A program made the translations under genes and the position numbers. A stretch of DNA of 64,000 nucleotides from Mucilaginibacter sp. (lineage in GTDB: Bacteria; Bacteroidota; Bacteroidia; Sphingobacteriales; Sphingobacteriaceae), in contig NZ_JAQBOF010000012.1 of the NCBI RefSeq assembly GCF_028288185.1, positions 62,001 to 126,000 of the forward strand, in the 5' to 3' direction. Positions 35,409-45,596 of this stretch are shown here, piece after piece; position 1 is the first letter of the stretch, and the number at the start of each line of letters is the position of its first letter. The notes under the pieces are model-generated. The model searched no databases. It was not told where the DNA came from and saw only the letters and a list, made by a program, of their open reading frames with translations.

Positions 35409-36647
35409 ATGGTTAAATTCAACCGATTTACATTAGACAATGGCCTCCGCGTTATTGTTCACGAAGATAATACCACCCCAATGGCCGTAGTTAACATTTT
35501 ATATGATGTTGGCTCGCGCGATGAAAACCCCGAACAAACCGGCTTCGCGCATTTATTTGAACACCTGATGTTTGGCGGATCAGTAAATATCCCCAACTAT
35601 GACAGCCCTTTGCAACAGGTAGGGGGCGAAAACAACGCCTTTACGAGTAACGATATTACTAACTATTATATCACCCTGCCATCAGCCAATTTAGAAACCG
35701 CTTTTTGGCTGGAGAGTGACAGGATGCTGAGTCTGGCCTTCAGCAAAAAAAGCCTGGAAGTGCAGCGTGCCGTAGTTATAGAAGAGTTCAAGCAACGCTA
35801 TCTTAATCAGCCTTACGGCGATGTTTGGTTGCGTTTACGCCCAATGGTTTACAAAAAGCACCCATATCTTTGGGATACCATCGGCAAAAATATAGAGCAT
35901 ATTGAAAATGCTAAGATCGAAGATGTAAAAGCCTTCTTTAAAAAACATTACAACCCGCAAAATGCCATTATGGTTGTTGGCGGCGATGTGAAATTGGAGC
36001 AGGTAAAAGAGCTGGCCCAAAAATGGTTTGGCCCTATCCCGGCAGGCGAAAAATATACCCGAGATCTGCCACAAGAACCCGAGCAGCATGAAGAACGCCG
36101 CGAAATAGTTACCGCAAAAGTACCTTTGAATGATGTATACATTGCCTTGCAAATGCCGGGCAGGAGAGAGCAGGAGTTTTACGCGGTCGAGTTAATGTCT
36201 GATATACTTTCGCGTGGCAATTCATCGCGTATGTATCGTAACCTGGTTAAAGAGAAACAACTGTTTAGTGAGGTACATGCTTATGTATTAGGCAGCTTAG
36301 ATAAAGGTATGTTTGTACTGGAAGGTAAGCCAACAGAAGGTGTAACCATTGAGCAAGCCGAAGCTGCTTTATGGGATGAAGTAGAACTCCTGAAAACGCA
36401 GGAAGTACCGGCTGATGAGTTAACCAAGGTTCAAAACAAAACAGAATCAACCATGATATTTTCTGAAATGTCATTATTAGATAAAGCCATGAACTTAGCT
36501 TATTACGAATTATTGGGCGATGCTGATCTGCTTAATAACGAAATCCAAAAATTCTTAGCGGTGACACCTGCGCAAATAAAAGAAGAAGCAAATAAGCTCT
36601 TCAGAAAAGATAATTCATCAACCTTAATTTATTTGGCTGAACAATAA
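35409..36647 (+). CDS. M16 zinc metallopeptidase, catalytic subunit
   Basis: A 412-residue M16-family (pitrilysin/processing peptidase) protein. The inverted zinc motif HxxEH is H48-L-F-E51-H52, and the third ligand lies in the downstream VVIEEFKQRY segment. M16 pairs degrade small peptides inside a clamshell chamber. There is no signal peptide, so a cytosolic location is likely. The next gene, a non-catalytic M16 homologue, overlaps by one base (TAATG); the two should form a heterodimer. Confidence 0.94.
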   Translation: MVKFNRFTLDNGLRVIVHEDNTTPMAVVNILYDVGSRDENPEQTGFAHLFEHLMFGGSVNIPNYDSPLQQVGGENNAFTSNDITNYYITLPSANLETAFWLESDRMLSLAFSKKSLEVQRAVVIEEFKQRYLNQPYGDVWLRLRPMVYKKHPYLWDTIGKNIEHIENAKIEDVKAFFKKHYNPQNAIMVVGGDVKLEQVKELAQKWFGPIPAGEKYTRDLPQEPEQHEERREIVTAKVPLNDVYIALQMPGRREQEFYAVELMSDILSRGNSSRMYRNLVKEKQLFSEVHAYVLGSLDKGMFVLEGKPTEGVTIEQAEAALWDEVELLKTQEVPADELTKVQNKTESTMIFSEMSLLDKAMNLAYYELLGDADLLNNEIQKFLAVTPAQIKEEANKLFRKDNSSTLIYLAEQ

Positions 36648-37924
36648 TGGTAGATAGAAAAACAGCGCCTGATTTTAAGGCGATAGATAATATAAACTTA
36701 ATACGCCCTGACCAAAAAAAATTGGCTAATGGGGCTGAAATTTTTTGCTTTAACTCCGGCGACCAGGAACTGGTGCGTATAGAGTGGATCTTTACCAACC
36801 TGCATTTTGATGCGGCGAAGCCGTTATTAAACATGGCGGTTAATACCATGCTCACAGATGGTACTAACACCCTAACTGGTGCAGAAATAGCTGATAAAAT
36901 TGATTTCTATGGCGCGTTTTTGCAGGTAGATTATGGCTTTGAGCAATCGTTGGTTACGCTATACTCGTTAACCAAGCATTTGGATAAAACTTTGCCGGTT
37001 GTAAAAGATATTTTAACCAACTCTATATTCCCTCAAAAAGAACTGGATACGTTTATACGTAACCAGCAGCAAAAGCTACAGGTTAGCCTGCAAAAAAATG
37101 ATGTGGTTGCCCGCCGTGCGTTTAATAAAGCGCTTTATGGCGATACGATTTATGGCTTAGCACCTGATCTGGATACTTACAAAACCCTGCATCGTGATGA
37201 TCTGTTGGTTCATTTTAAGCAAATGTATCAGCCATTAAACTGCTCTATCATAATCGCAGGTAAGATTGAACAAGCAACGCTTGATATTTTAACAGCTACT
37301 TTTGAGAGTGGCTGGGAAAACACAACAGTTGCAGCTGATACCACCCAACCTACAGTTAACCACGCAACCGAACATTTTTATTTTGTAGAGAAGCCTGACG
37401 CATTGCAATCGGCTATTCGTATGGGATTACCGTTCATTAATCGCGAGCATCCGGACTTTCCGGCTGTACAGGTTTTAAATACAGTTTTAGGCGGATATTT
37501 TGGCTCAAGGCTGATGAATAACATCCGCGAGGACAAAGGTTACACTTACGGCATTGGATCAGGCATAAGCTCGCATAAGCAAGGTGGTGCCCTGTTTATC
37601 GCTACCGAGGTTGGCGCCGATGTTTGCAAAGCCGCTACCATTGAAATTGAAAAAGAGATCACCCTGCTAAAAACCGACCTGATACCTGATGAAGAATTAT
37701 CGCTGGTGCGTAATTATATGTTGGGGTCGTTGCTGGGCAGTTTAGAAAATGTGTTTTCGCATGCTGATAAATTTAAGAACCTATATTTTTCGGGTATGGA
37801 TTATGAATATTATGACCGGTATACCCAAGTAGTAAAAACCGTAACTGCTGATGAATTATTGAAATTAGCTAACCGGTATTTGGATTTTGATCAGTTTTAT
37901 AAGGTGATAGTAGGGAAGTATTAA
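36647..37924 (+). CDS. M16 family protein, non-catalytic partner
   Basis: A 425-residue M16 homologue whose zinc-motif region reads NMAVNTMLTDGT in place of HxxEH, so it cannot bind the catalytic zinc. The substrate-binding RxxKGYTYG-type segment (REDKGYTYGIGSG) is kept, as in the non-catalytic halves of known bacterial M16 heterodimers, where this Arg/Tyr pair completes the active site of the partner. It is translationally coupled to the catalytic subunit. Its TAA stop is followed within 2 nt by a TTTCGGAT element. Confidence 0.92.
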   Translation: MVDRKTAPDFKAIDNINLIRPDQKKLANGAEIFCFNSGDQELVRIEWIFTNLHFDAAKPLLNMAVNTMLTDGTNTLTGAEIADKIDFYGAFLQVDYGFEQSLVTLYSLTKHLDKTLPVVKDILTNSIFPQKELDTFIRNQQQKLQVSLQKNDVVARRAFNKALYGDTIYGLAPDLDTYKTLHRDDLLVHFKQMYQPLNCSIIIAGKIEQATLDILTATFESGWENTTVAADTTQPTVNHATEHFYFVEKPDALQSAIRMGLPFINREHPDFPAVQVLNTVLGGYFGSRLMNNIREDKGYTYGIGSGISSHKQGGALFIATEVGADVCKAATIEIEKEITLLKTDLIPDEELSLVRNYMLGSLLGSLENVFSHADKFKNLYFSGMDYEYYDRYTQVVKTVTADELLKLANRYLDFDQFYKVIVGKY

Positions 37925-37926
37925 AA

Positions 37927-38205
37927 TATCAGATTTCGGATTTTCGATGTCGGATTTAGTTGAAACAAAAATAAATCAATTTGTAATTGTTTGACTGCAA
38001 GTAGGTTGAGTGTATTTTATACTTAAAAGCCCTGACGTAAAAGTTGTTTCATTTTGTTTCACGGGTTTTTTGTTAACTATTGTATTTCAATAACTTAACT
38101 AAAAAGCTTGTTTCACTTGTTTCATCTGTTTCACTGTTCCATGAAACAAACATTGACATCATATTGTAAATCTCGTACAATTCCGAAATCCGAATTTCGA
38201 TATCC
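37927..38205. repeat. Nested repeats: TTTCGGAT arms (copy C) around TGTTTCA element (copy III)
   Basis: This 335-bp gap before guaB holds no gene. Outer arms at 37927-37957 and 38180-38205 are TTTCGGAT-family. Between them is word element III: inverted word TGAAACA at 37961, words TGTTTCA at 38045 and 38055 (10 nt apart), a 47-nt linker (38062-38108), words at 38109, 38118 and 38127 (9 nt apart), and the inverted word TGAAACA at 38142-38148. Confidence 0.8.
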
Positions 38206-38217
38206 AAAATAATTCAC

Positions 38218-38225
38218 TAGCTTTG
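38218..38225 (+). promoter_or_regulatory. Putative -7 box of guaB
   Basis: TAGCTTTG matches TAnnTTTG and ends 34 nt before the guaB ATG. At 19 bp upstream lies TTTC (38195-38198), inside the right arm of the repeat, so the repeat may contribute the -33 region. Confidence 0.5.
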
Positions 38226-38250
38226 CCCGGCAAATAATACCTCCAAATAA

Positions 38251-39729
<1,479 letters not shown>

Positions 39730-39736
39730 TTTTAAT

Positions 39737-39788
39737 GAGTGAATGAGTGAATATAAATTTGTTAATCAAAACATTCACTCATCCACTC
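39737..39788. repeat. GAGTGAAT-word inverted repeat, probable terminator
   Basis: Arms 39737-39752 and 39773-39788 (16 bp, one mismatch) are made of GAGTGAAT words and start 7 nt after the guaB stop. A further TCATTCACTT lies at about 39793. It fills the gap to the LOG gene. Confidence 0.65.
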
Positions 39789-39810
39789 AGTCCATCATTC
39801 ACTTATTACA

Positions 39811-40395
39811 ATGAAATCCATTTGCGTATTCTGCGGAGCTAACTATAACGGCGACCCCATATTAAAAGAAGCTGTTGAATTATTAGCCGAAGTGATGGTG
39901 AGTAAAGACATCACCTTAATATTTGGCGGTGGGAAAGTAGGGGTAATGGGTTTTATCGCCGATGCTGTTTTACAGCGAGGCGGTAAGGCTATTGGTGTTA
40001 TCCCTGGATTTTTGATGGATAAAGAAGTTGGGCATACAGGCTTAACCGAAATGCACGTAGTAGAGAACATGCACCAGCGCAAGCAAATGATGAATGATCT
40101 TTGTGATGGCATCATCATGCTCCCTGGTGGATTTGGAACACTCGAAGAATTTTTTGAAGTACTAACCTGGTTACAACTGGGCCTGCATCACCACCCGGTA
40201 GGTGTATTGAATGTGAATGGGTTCTATGATAACCTGTTAAAACAAATGGACGTAATGGTCGAGCAGCGTTTTCTGAAACCTGTAAACCGCCAATTAGTTA
40301 TAACATCAGCAGATGCTATTGAATTGGTAACCCTGATGGAAAATGTAAAAATTGAACCAGATGATGTTTGGTTCAGAGATAGAAATCTTTCCTGA
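39811..40395 (+). CDS. LOG family protein (TIGR00730 type)
   Basis: A 194-residue Rossmann-like protein of the LONELY GUY family. The PGGFGTLEEFFE motif (PGGxGTxxE) and the N-terminal VFCGANYNGDP and GGGKVGVMG segments are complete. Studied members release free bases from nucleoside 5'-monophosphates, as in cytokinin activation; in bacteria the substrate may be AMP or pyrimidine nucleotides. It is a single gene. Confidence 0.92.
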   Translation: MKSICVFCGANYNGDPILKEAVELLAEVMVSKDITLIFGGGKVGVMGFIADAVLQRGGKAIGVIPGFLMDKEVGHTGLTEMHVVENMHQRKQMMNDLCDGIIMLPGGFGTLEEFFEVLTWLQLGLHHHPVGVLNVNGFYDNLLKQMDVMVEQRFLKPVNRQLVITSADAIELVTLMENVKIEPDDVWFRDRNLS

Positions 40396-40716
40396 GAAAA
40401 TCAAGATCTAATTAATTTTATGGGTTGGCCTTGGTAGGCATAATAGGGGCTAAAGTCACTGCTGGTATTTGGGTGATCAGTACTAAACTGTAAATGCGTG
40501 CTAAAACATTAAAGCGTTTGCACAAGTAAGCTATAGTTAAAATTATCATCAGCTAGCGGATTAATGACTTCTTAATACGAAGAGAAGGAATAAAAGTTGC
40601 GCTTGTAAATCTTTTTGTAATAAAAAAGTTACAATATTTTTTATTCACCGCAGTTAGATAAAAAATGCTATTGTGAGCGTTTTTTATCTAAATTGTATTT
40701 TTCTGTTATAACCTAT
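40396..40716 (+). other. Long untranslated gap with a 16-bp hairpin before the carboxylase gene
   Basis: There is no gene in this 321-bp stretch. The notable structure is an inverted repeat, 40654-40669 with 40676-40691 (16 bp with a single G-T pair, 6-nt loop), ending 25 nt before the ATG of the carboxylase. Its stem is A6/T6-rich, so it could be an operator for a dimeric repressor or a weak terminator. A smaller TTGTAA/TTACAA pair lies just upstream. The rest shows nothing recognisable. Confidence 0.55.
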
Positions 40717-42345
40717 ATGGATATCGATTTTAATAAGTACGAAGATATTAACAAGCAGTTGGCGTTTGACATAAACACTAAACTGAAAAAAATATACCTG
40801 GGTGGCGGCGAGAAAGCCGCGGCCAAACAAAAGGAAAAGGGTAAAATGCTGGCCCGTGAGCGCGTTGCTTATTTAATTGATAAAGATAGCCATTGGTTAG
40901 AGATTGGTGCGTTTGCAGGCGATGGTATGTATGCCGAACATGGCGGCTGCCCATCGGGCGGCGTAATAACAGGTATTGGTTATATATCGGGCAGGCAATG
41001 TGTTATTGTGGCTAATGATGCTACGGTTAAGGCAGGAGCCTGGTTCCCGATAACGGCAAAGAAAAACCTGCGCGCGCAGGAAATAGCGATGGAAAACCGC
41101 TTGCCTATTATTTACCTGGTTGATTCGGCAGGCGTTTATTTGCCTTTGCAGGATGAGATATTTCCGGATAAAGAACATTTTGGCCGCATTTTCCGGAACA
41201 ACGCCATCATGAGCAGTTCAGGTATTATCCAGATCTCGGCTATTATGGGTTCGTGTGTTGCAGGCGGCGCTTATCTGCCTATTATGAGTGACGAAGCTAT
41301 GATCGTTGAAGGTACAGGTTCAGTTTTCCTGGCGGGATCGTTCCTGGTAAAATCAGCCATAGGCGAGGATATTGATAACGAAACATTGGGCGGCGCTACT
41401 ACGCATTGCGAAATATCGGGCGTTACTGATTATAAACAACCCAATGATAAAGCCGCACTTGATTCTATCCGCAAGATCATGAGCATGACCGGCGATTTTA
41501 CTAAAACAGGCTTTGATCGTATTAAACCAGTCACGCCTAAACTGGATGTGAGAGATATCTACGGAATTTTACCTGATAATCGTGAGAAGGCTTATGATAT
41601 GCGCGAGATCATACTACGTTTAGTGGACAATTCTGAACTGGAAGAGTACAAAGAAGGTTACGGTCAATCAATTATCTGCGGACTAGGCCGTGTGGATGGA
41701 TGGGCCGTGGGTATTGTTGCTAACCAACGCAAAGTTATCAAATCAAAAAAAGGCGAAATGCAGTTTGGTGGAGTGATCTATTCAGATTCGGCAGATAAAG
41801 CCACGCGTTTTATCATGAACTGTAATCAAAAGAAAATACCTTTGGTTTTTTTACAGGATGTTACCGGCTTTATGGTGGGCAGCAGGTCTGAGCAGGGCGG
41901 TATTATTAAAGATGGTGCTAAGATGGTTAACGCGGTTGCAAATTCTGTTGTGCCGAAGTTTACGTTTGTAATAGGCAATTCATACGGGGCAGGTAACTAT
42001 GCTATGTGCGGCAAGGCTTATGACCCACGATTGATCTACGCCTGGCCATCAGCTAAAATAGCCGTAATGGGCGGCTCGCAAGCGGCTAAAACGCTGGTAC
42101 AAATGCAGGCTGCAAGTATGAAAGCAAGGGGAGAAGATGTTAACGAACAAAAAGAAACTGAATTACTAAAACAAACCACAGACCGGTATAACGCTCAAAC
42201 CACACCATATTACGCCGCAGCCCGCCTTTGGGTTGATGGTATTATTGATCCGCTGGAAACACGTAAAATCATATCAATAGGTATTGAGGCAGCCAATCAC
42301 GCACCTATTGAGAAGCAGTTTAATGTGGGGATAATACAGACATAA
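40717..42345 (+). CDS. Acyl-CoA carboxylase beta (carboxyltransferase) subunit
   Basis: A 542-residue biotin-dependent carboxyltransferase, moving CO2 from biotin to propionyl-, methylcrotonyl- or a related acyl-CoA. Both crotonase-like halves are present: the N-half with GGCPSGGVITGIG and SAGVYLPLQDE, and the C-half with FLQDVTGFMVG and NSYGAGNYAMCG. VYLPLQ resembles methylcrotonyl-CoA carboxylases of leucine breakdown, which I favour over propionyl. I start at ATG 40717 (MDIDFNKYED); an upstream TTG at 40693 would add only eight residues. The alpha (biotin) subunit is not adjacent. Confidence 0.93.
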   Translation: MDIDFNKYEDINKQLAFDINTKLKKIYLGGGEKAAAKQKEKGKMLARERVAYLIDKDSHWLEIGAFAGDGMYAEHGGCPSGGVITGIGYISGRQCVIVANDATVKAGAWFPITAKKNLRAQEIAMENRLPIIYLVDSAGVYLPLQDEIFPDKEHFGRIFRNNAIMSSSGIIQISAIMGSCVAGGAYLPIMSDEAMIVEGTGSVFLAGSFLVKSAIGEDIDNETLGGATTHCEISGVTDYKQPNDKAALDSIRKIMSMTGDFTKTGFDRIKPVTPKLDVRDIYGILPDNREKAYDMREIILRLVDNSELEEYKEGYGQSIICGLGRVDGWAVGIVANQRKVIKSKKGEMQFGGVIYSDSADKATRFIMNCNQKKIPLVFLQDVTGFMVGSRSEQGGIIKDGAKMVNAVANSVVPKFTFVIGNSYGAGNYAMCGKAYDPRLIYAWPSAKIAVMGGSQAAKTLVQMQAASMKARGEDVNEQKETELLKQTTDRYNAQTTPYYAAARLWVDGIIDPLETRKIISIGIEAANHAPIEKQFNVGIIQT

Positions 42346-42401
42346 TGTAATTTCTCTATTAAAAGGAAAAATTATACTTTTACTTAACCAAACTCAAAAC
42401 C

Positions 42402-42974
42402 ATGAAAAAACTTATACTTACTCTAGCTATCTGTATTGCCACCATATCATTATCTAATGCACAGATTATACCCAGCTTTCAATTTGGATTAAAGGGCGGC
42501 ATGAATTTAACAAGCCTTTCAAAATCAGGAACGTTTGCCAGCAACAACAATGCCGGCTATCTCGGCGGTATCTGGATGCGGTTTGGCGCTTTAGGCTTTA
42601 ACTTTCAACCCGAAGCATATATAACCGGCAAAAACGTAACTGTTGATGGTATAGAGCGCAAATTCACCAGTGTTGATGTACCTTTGTTAATTGGCGGTAA
42701 AATTGGCGCGTTTGGCTTTGGTGCCAGGTTTTATACAGGGCCGGTGGTATCGTTCGCGATTAACAAAGATCAAAACTATGGTTCAGCTGCCGGTAGCATA
42801 ACTTCCCTAAATTATAAAAACCAAAATTATGCGTGGCAGGTTGGTACGGGTGTTGATATCCGCAGTCTATCTGTTGACCTGCGTTACGAAGCGGGGTTGA
42901 GCAAGCAAGATTACGGTTCAGGATCTACAAAGATCAACTTGTTTAATTTGTCATTGGCGTATAAGTTATTCTAA
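42402..42974 (+). CDS. Small outer-membrane beta-barrel (porin family) protein
   Basis: A 190-residue protein with signal peptide (1-20, ending SNAQ) and a barrel of alternating strands with many Gly and aromatic residues, ending LSLAYKLF with the terminal Phe required by the BAM machinery. It belongs to the Bacteroidota PorT-like/outer membrane protein beta-barrel group; the role is unknown. It is convergent with the DUF3667 gene, 7 nt between the stops. Confidence 0.85.
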   Translation: MKKLILTLAICIATISLSNAQIIPSFQFGLKGGMNLTSLSKSGTFASNNNAGYLGGIWMRFGALGFNFQPEAYITGKNVTVDGIERKFTSVDVPLLIGGKIGAFGFGARFYTGPVVSFAINKDQNYGSAAGSITSLNYKNQNYAWQVGTGVDIRSLSVDLRYEAGLSKQDYGSGSTKINLFNLSLAYKLF

Positions 42975-42981
42975 TTTACAG

Positions 42982-44076
42982 TTACATAGTAATTGCGGTC
43001 AAAATAAACCCTATACTCAAACTAAAAGTAAATACTATAAAATACATAAAAGTAGCTCCAATCAATTTAGATATGGTGCGCCATTTGCTGCGTTGATAAA
43101 ATACTTTTAGCGATCGATATAAATACCATATAACACCAATTGTAGCGGCAAGATCAAACCAGCTATGTAGTCCCCAGTTTTTTGGGATAATAAGTTCGAG
43201 CACCATTATTATCGCCAGGAAAAGAAACAGGAAGCAATGCAAATGGAAGGTAAATATCAAATGTTCTACATAGTATTTTCTATTCTTGCGGAAACTTAAC
43301 TTTAATATTAAAGCGCATAAAGGCAGCATCAGGAACATTAGCTTAGGCATATTGTGCTTAAACTCTTCAAAAAATGCCTCTTTTGCATGTGTACCATATT
43401 TCTCCTTATACATAAAAGCCTTTTTGTTGTATAAGCGGTCAATAAAGCCGTCACGTTTATTCTCGGGTAATTTGCTTTGCGATATCAAATATTGGGCATA
43501 AGTACTGTCATGCGTCATGCCGGGTAGCTTGCCTTTGCCTATCATGTTGTCAATATCAGCATCATCATCGCCACTCTCGTCTTTGTGGGCAGTATTTTTT
43601 TTTGCAGCCGAATCGATATTTTTTTTGGCGATAGCTATTGCACTTTTTGCAAAACCGGGCACGCGACCGTTTTTCATAACACTATCCAATTTTTTATCAG
43701 TTGCAGCCAGTTCTTTTTTACGGCCAGCCTTGTCTTTGTGCCTGTTTACTTTTACCGGCGGCTCATAACCGCTTTGAAACAGTAGGACAAAATAAACCAA
43801 ACTAATAAAGATGTACATTTTTATAGGGTGCAGGTATTGCACGCGCCTGCCGGCCATATACTCATTAGTAAGTTTACCGGGTTCAAATAGTAATGGTTTT
43901 AAGGTATGGAAAAACTGATGATCGAAATGAAAGTAATCACTTATGGCATGATTCATCATGTGGCCAAAGCTTTCCTTGATCTGTAGGTTTTCTTGGCCGC
44001 ACACATGGCAAAACTTGCCCTGCAACTCTGCACCGCAGTTTAAACAATCGGTTTCGGTACGGTAATGTTTTTTCAT
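42982..44076 (-). CDS. DUF3667 membrane protein with zinc ribbon
   Basis: A 364-residue protein. The N-terminus carries four cysteines (C11, C14, C23, C26) forming a zinc ribbon, followed by the DUF3667 segment with FDHQFFHTLKPLLFEPGKLT and EYMAGRRVQYLHPIKMYIF. There are about five membrane helices and a Lys/Asp-rich soluble insert at about 115-235. This is a Bacteroidota family of unknown function. It is a single gene. Confidence 0.88.
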   Translation of the reverse strand: MKKHYRTETDCLNCGAELQGKFCHVCGQENLQIKESFGHMMNHAISDYFHFDHQFFHTLKPLLFEPGKLTNEYMAGRRVQYLHPIKMYIFISLVYFVLLFQSGYEPPVKVNRHKDKAGRKKELAATDKKLDSVMKNGRVPGFAKSAIAIAKKNIDSAAKKNTAHKDESGDDDADIDNMIGKGKLPGMTHDSTYAQYLISQSKLPENKRDGFIDRLYNKKAFMYKEKYGTHAKEAFFEEFKHNMPKLMFLMLPLCALILKLSFRKNRKYYVEHLIFTFHLHCFLFLFLAIIMVLELIIPKNWGLHSWFDLAATIGVIWYLYRSLKVFYQRSKWRTISKLIGATFMYFIVFTFSLSIGFILTAITM

Positions 44077-44115
44077 TTATAGTAAACGCTAACCAATTAA
44101 ATGGGATAATTAATA

Positions 44116-45375
44116 TTACGCGTGTTTAATAGCATGCGCAAGTGCCGCATTATGTTTATATCTAAAAACAAACGGAAAGATAACAGCAATTACTAAAGCA
44201 TATCCTGCAAAGCTAAGCCATATCCCATGCCAGTCTTTACTTCCGCCGGACAGGGTGAAAAATTTATCAATAATAAAACCACTGGCAATACTTCCAAAAA
44301 AGGCACCAAATCCGTTTACCATCATCATAAACAAACCCTGCGCGCTGCCACGTATTTCGGGGGTGGTTTGTGTTTCTATAAATAATGATCCTGATATATT
44401 AAAGAAATCAAAGGCCATACCGTAAACAATGCACGATAGAATGATCATCCATAAACCATCCGCAGGATTACCAAACGCGAACAAGCCAAAACGTAAAACC
44501 CAGGCCAGCATACTAAATAGCATTACATTCTTAATACCAAACCTGCGTAAAAAGAAAGGTATAGCTAAAATGAAAAGTGTTTCGGATACCTGCGAGATCG
44601 ATATAATTGCGCTGGAATGTTCTACCGCAAATAAACCTTTGTAGGCTGGTGTTTTTGCAAAATCCAAAATATAAGTGGTGCCGTAGGCATTGGTAAGCTG
44701 CAAAGCCGCGCCCAAAAGCAATGAAAAGGCAAAAAAGATGGCGAATTTTGGCGTCTTAAATAATTCGAATGCATTTAGACCGAGCGCATCTCTTAATGTT
44801 TTCTTACCTACTTTCCCCAACAATGGAGGGCATTTAGGCAACGAGAAAGAAAATATCCCTAATGCCAAAGCCACCGCAGACGCGATGTAAAATTGATTGG
44901 CAGTAGTTTCGCTTTTTGTTACATCTACCACCAACAAAGCGGCAATAAACCCGATAGTTCCCCATACGCGTATAGGCGGATAAACTTTAACTACATCTTT
45001 ACCTTCGCCTTTTAGTGCTGAATAAGCAACCGTTATAGATAAAGATAATGTTGGCATATAAAACAGCATATTGAGTAATATAACCCAAAAAAACACGGTT
45101 GGGCTGTTTACCATAGGCACACAAAAAAGAACTATTGCGCCTAATATATGTAACACACCATATAGCTTTTCGGCATTTATCCATTTGTCTGATATGATAC
45201 CCGCAATTGCGGGCATAAATATAGAGGATATACCCATGGTTGAAAAAATTGCCCCAAACTGCGCGCCCGACCATCCTTTATTTTGAAACCAGTAAGCGCC
45301 TACAGTAAGCAACCACGCTCCCCAAATAAAAAATTGCATAAAATTCATTAGTATCAAGCGAAACTTAATATTCAT
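44116..45375 (-). CDS. Nucleoside permease-like MFS transporter (NupG family)
   Basis: A 419-residue, twelve-helix inner-membrane transporter. The sequence follows the nucleoside:proton symporter (NupG/XapB) layout: MNFMQFFIWGAWLLTVGAYW in helix 1, IRVWGTIGFIAAL in helix 5 and SAQGLFMMMVNGFGAFFGS near the end. It likely imports nucleosides with protons. It is a single gene, separated from the bifunctional nuclease gene by a TTTCGGAT repeat. Confidence 0.88.
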   Translation of the reverse strand: MNIKFRLILMNFMQFFIWGAWLLTVGAYWFQNKGWSGAQFGAIFSTMGISSIFMPAIAGIISDKWINAEKLYGVLHILGAIVLFCVPMVNSPTVFFWVILLNMLFYMPTLSLSITVAYSALKGEGKDVVKVYPPIRVWGTIGFIAALLVVDVTKSETTANQFYIASAVALALGIFSFSLPKCPPLLGKVGKKTLRDALGLNAFELFKTPKFAIFFAFSLLLGAALQLTNAYGTTYILDFAKTPAYKGLFAVEHSSAIISISQVSETLFILAIPFFLRRFGIKNVMLFSMLAWVLRFGLFAFGNPADGLWMIILSCIVYGMAFDFFNISGSLFIETQTTPEIRGSAQGLFMMMVNGFGAFFGSIASGFIIDKFFTLSGGSKDWHGIWLSFAGYALVIAVIFPFVFRYKHNAALAHAIKHA

Positions 45376-45462
45376 ACAGTCTGGTTTTAATCAATGATGA
45401 TCAGTTAAAATTAAAAACTGAAAGTAGTTAAATTTATGGGAATTAGAAAGGGTTGGTGGTTA

Positions 45463-45596
45463 TTTCGGATGTTCGATTTCGGATTTTATAAATTATAATT
45501 AAACACAAAGGCGTGCTAAGTTATTTATAACATCTTTTATCCACTTATTCAAGAAATATAATAAATCCGAAATCGAACATCCGGAATCCGATATTA
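45463..45596. repeat. TTTCGGAT inverted repeat (copy D)
   Basis: Arms 45463-45483 and 45563-45583 are perfect 21-bp inverted copies (CGGATGTTCGATTTCGG core) around about 80 bp of AT-rich DNA. The right arm, read on the minus strand, starts directly after the TAA stop of the bifunctional nuclease gene. The rest of the 218-bp gap shows nothing else. Confidence 0.8.

Noticed and set aside
40693..40716. TTG start eight codons upstream of the carboxylase ATG
   Set aside because: It adds residues unlike the family, overlaps the hairpin flank, and a good ATG (40717) matches the expected N-terminus.
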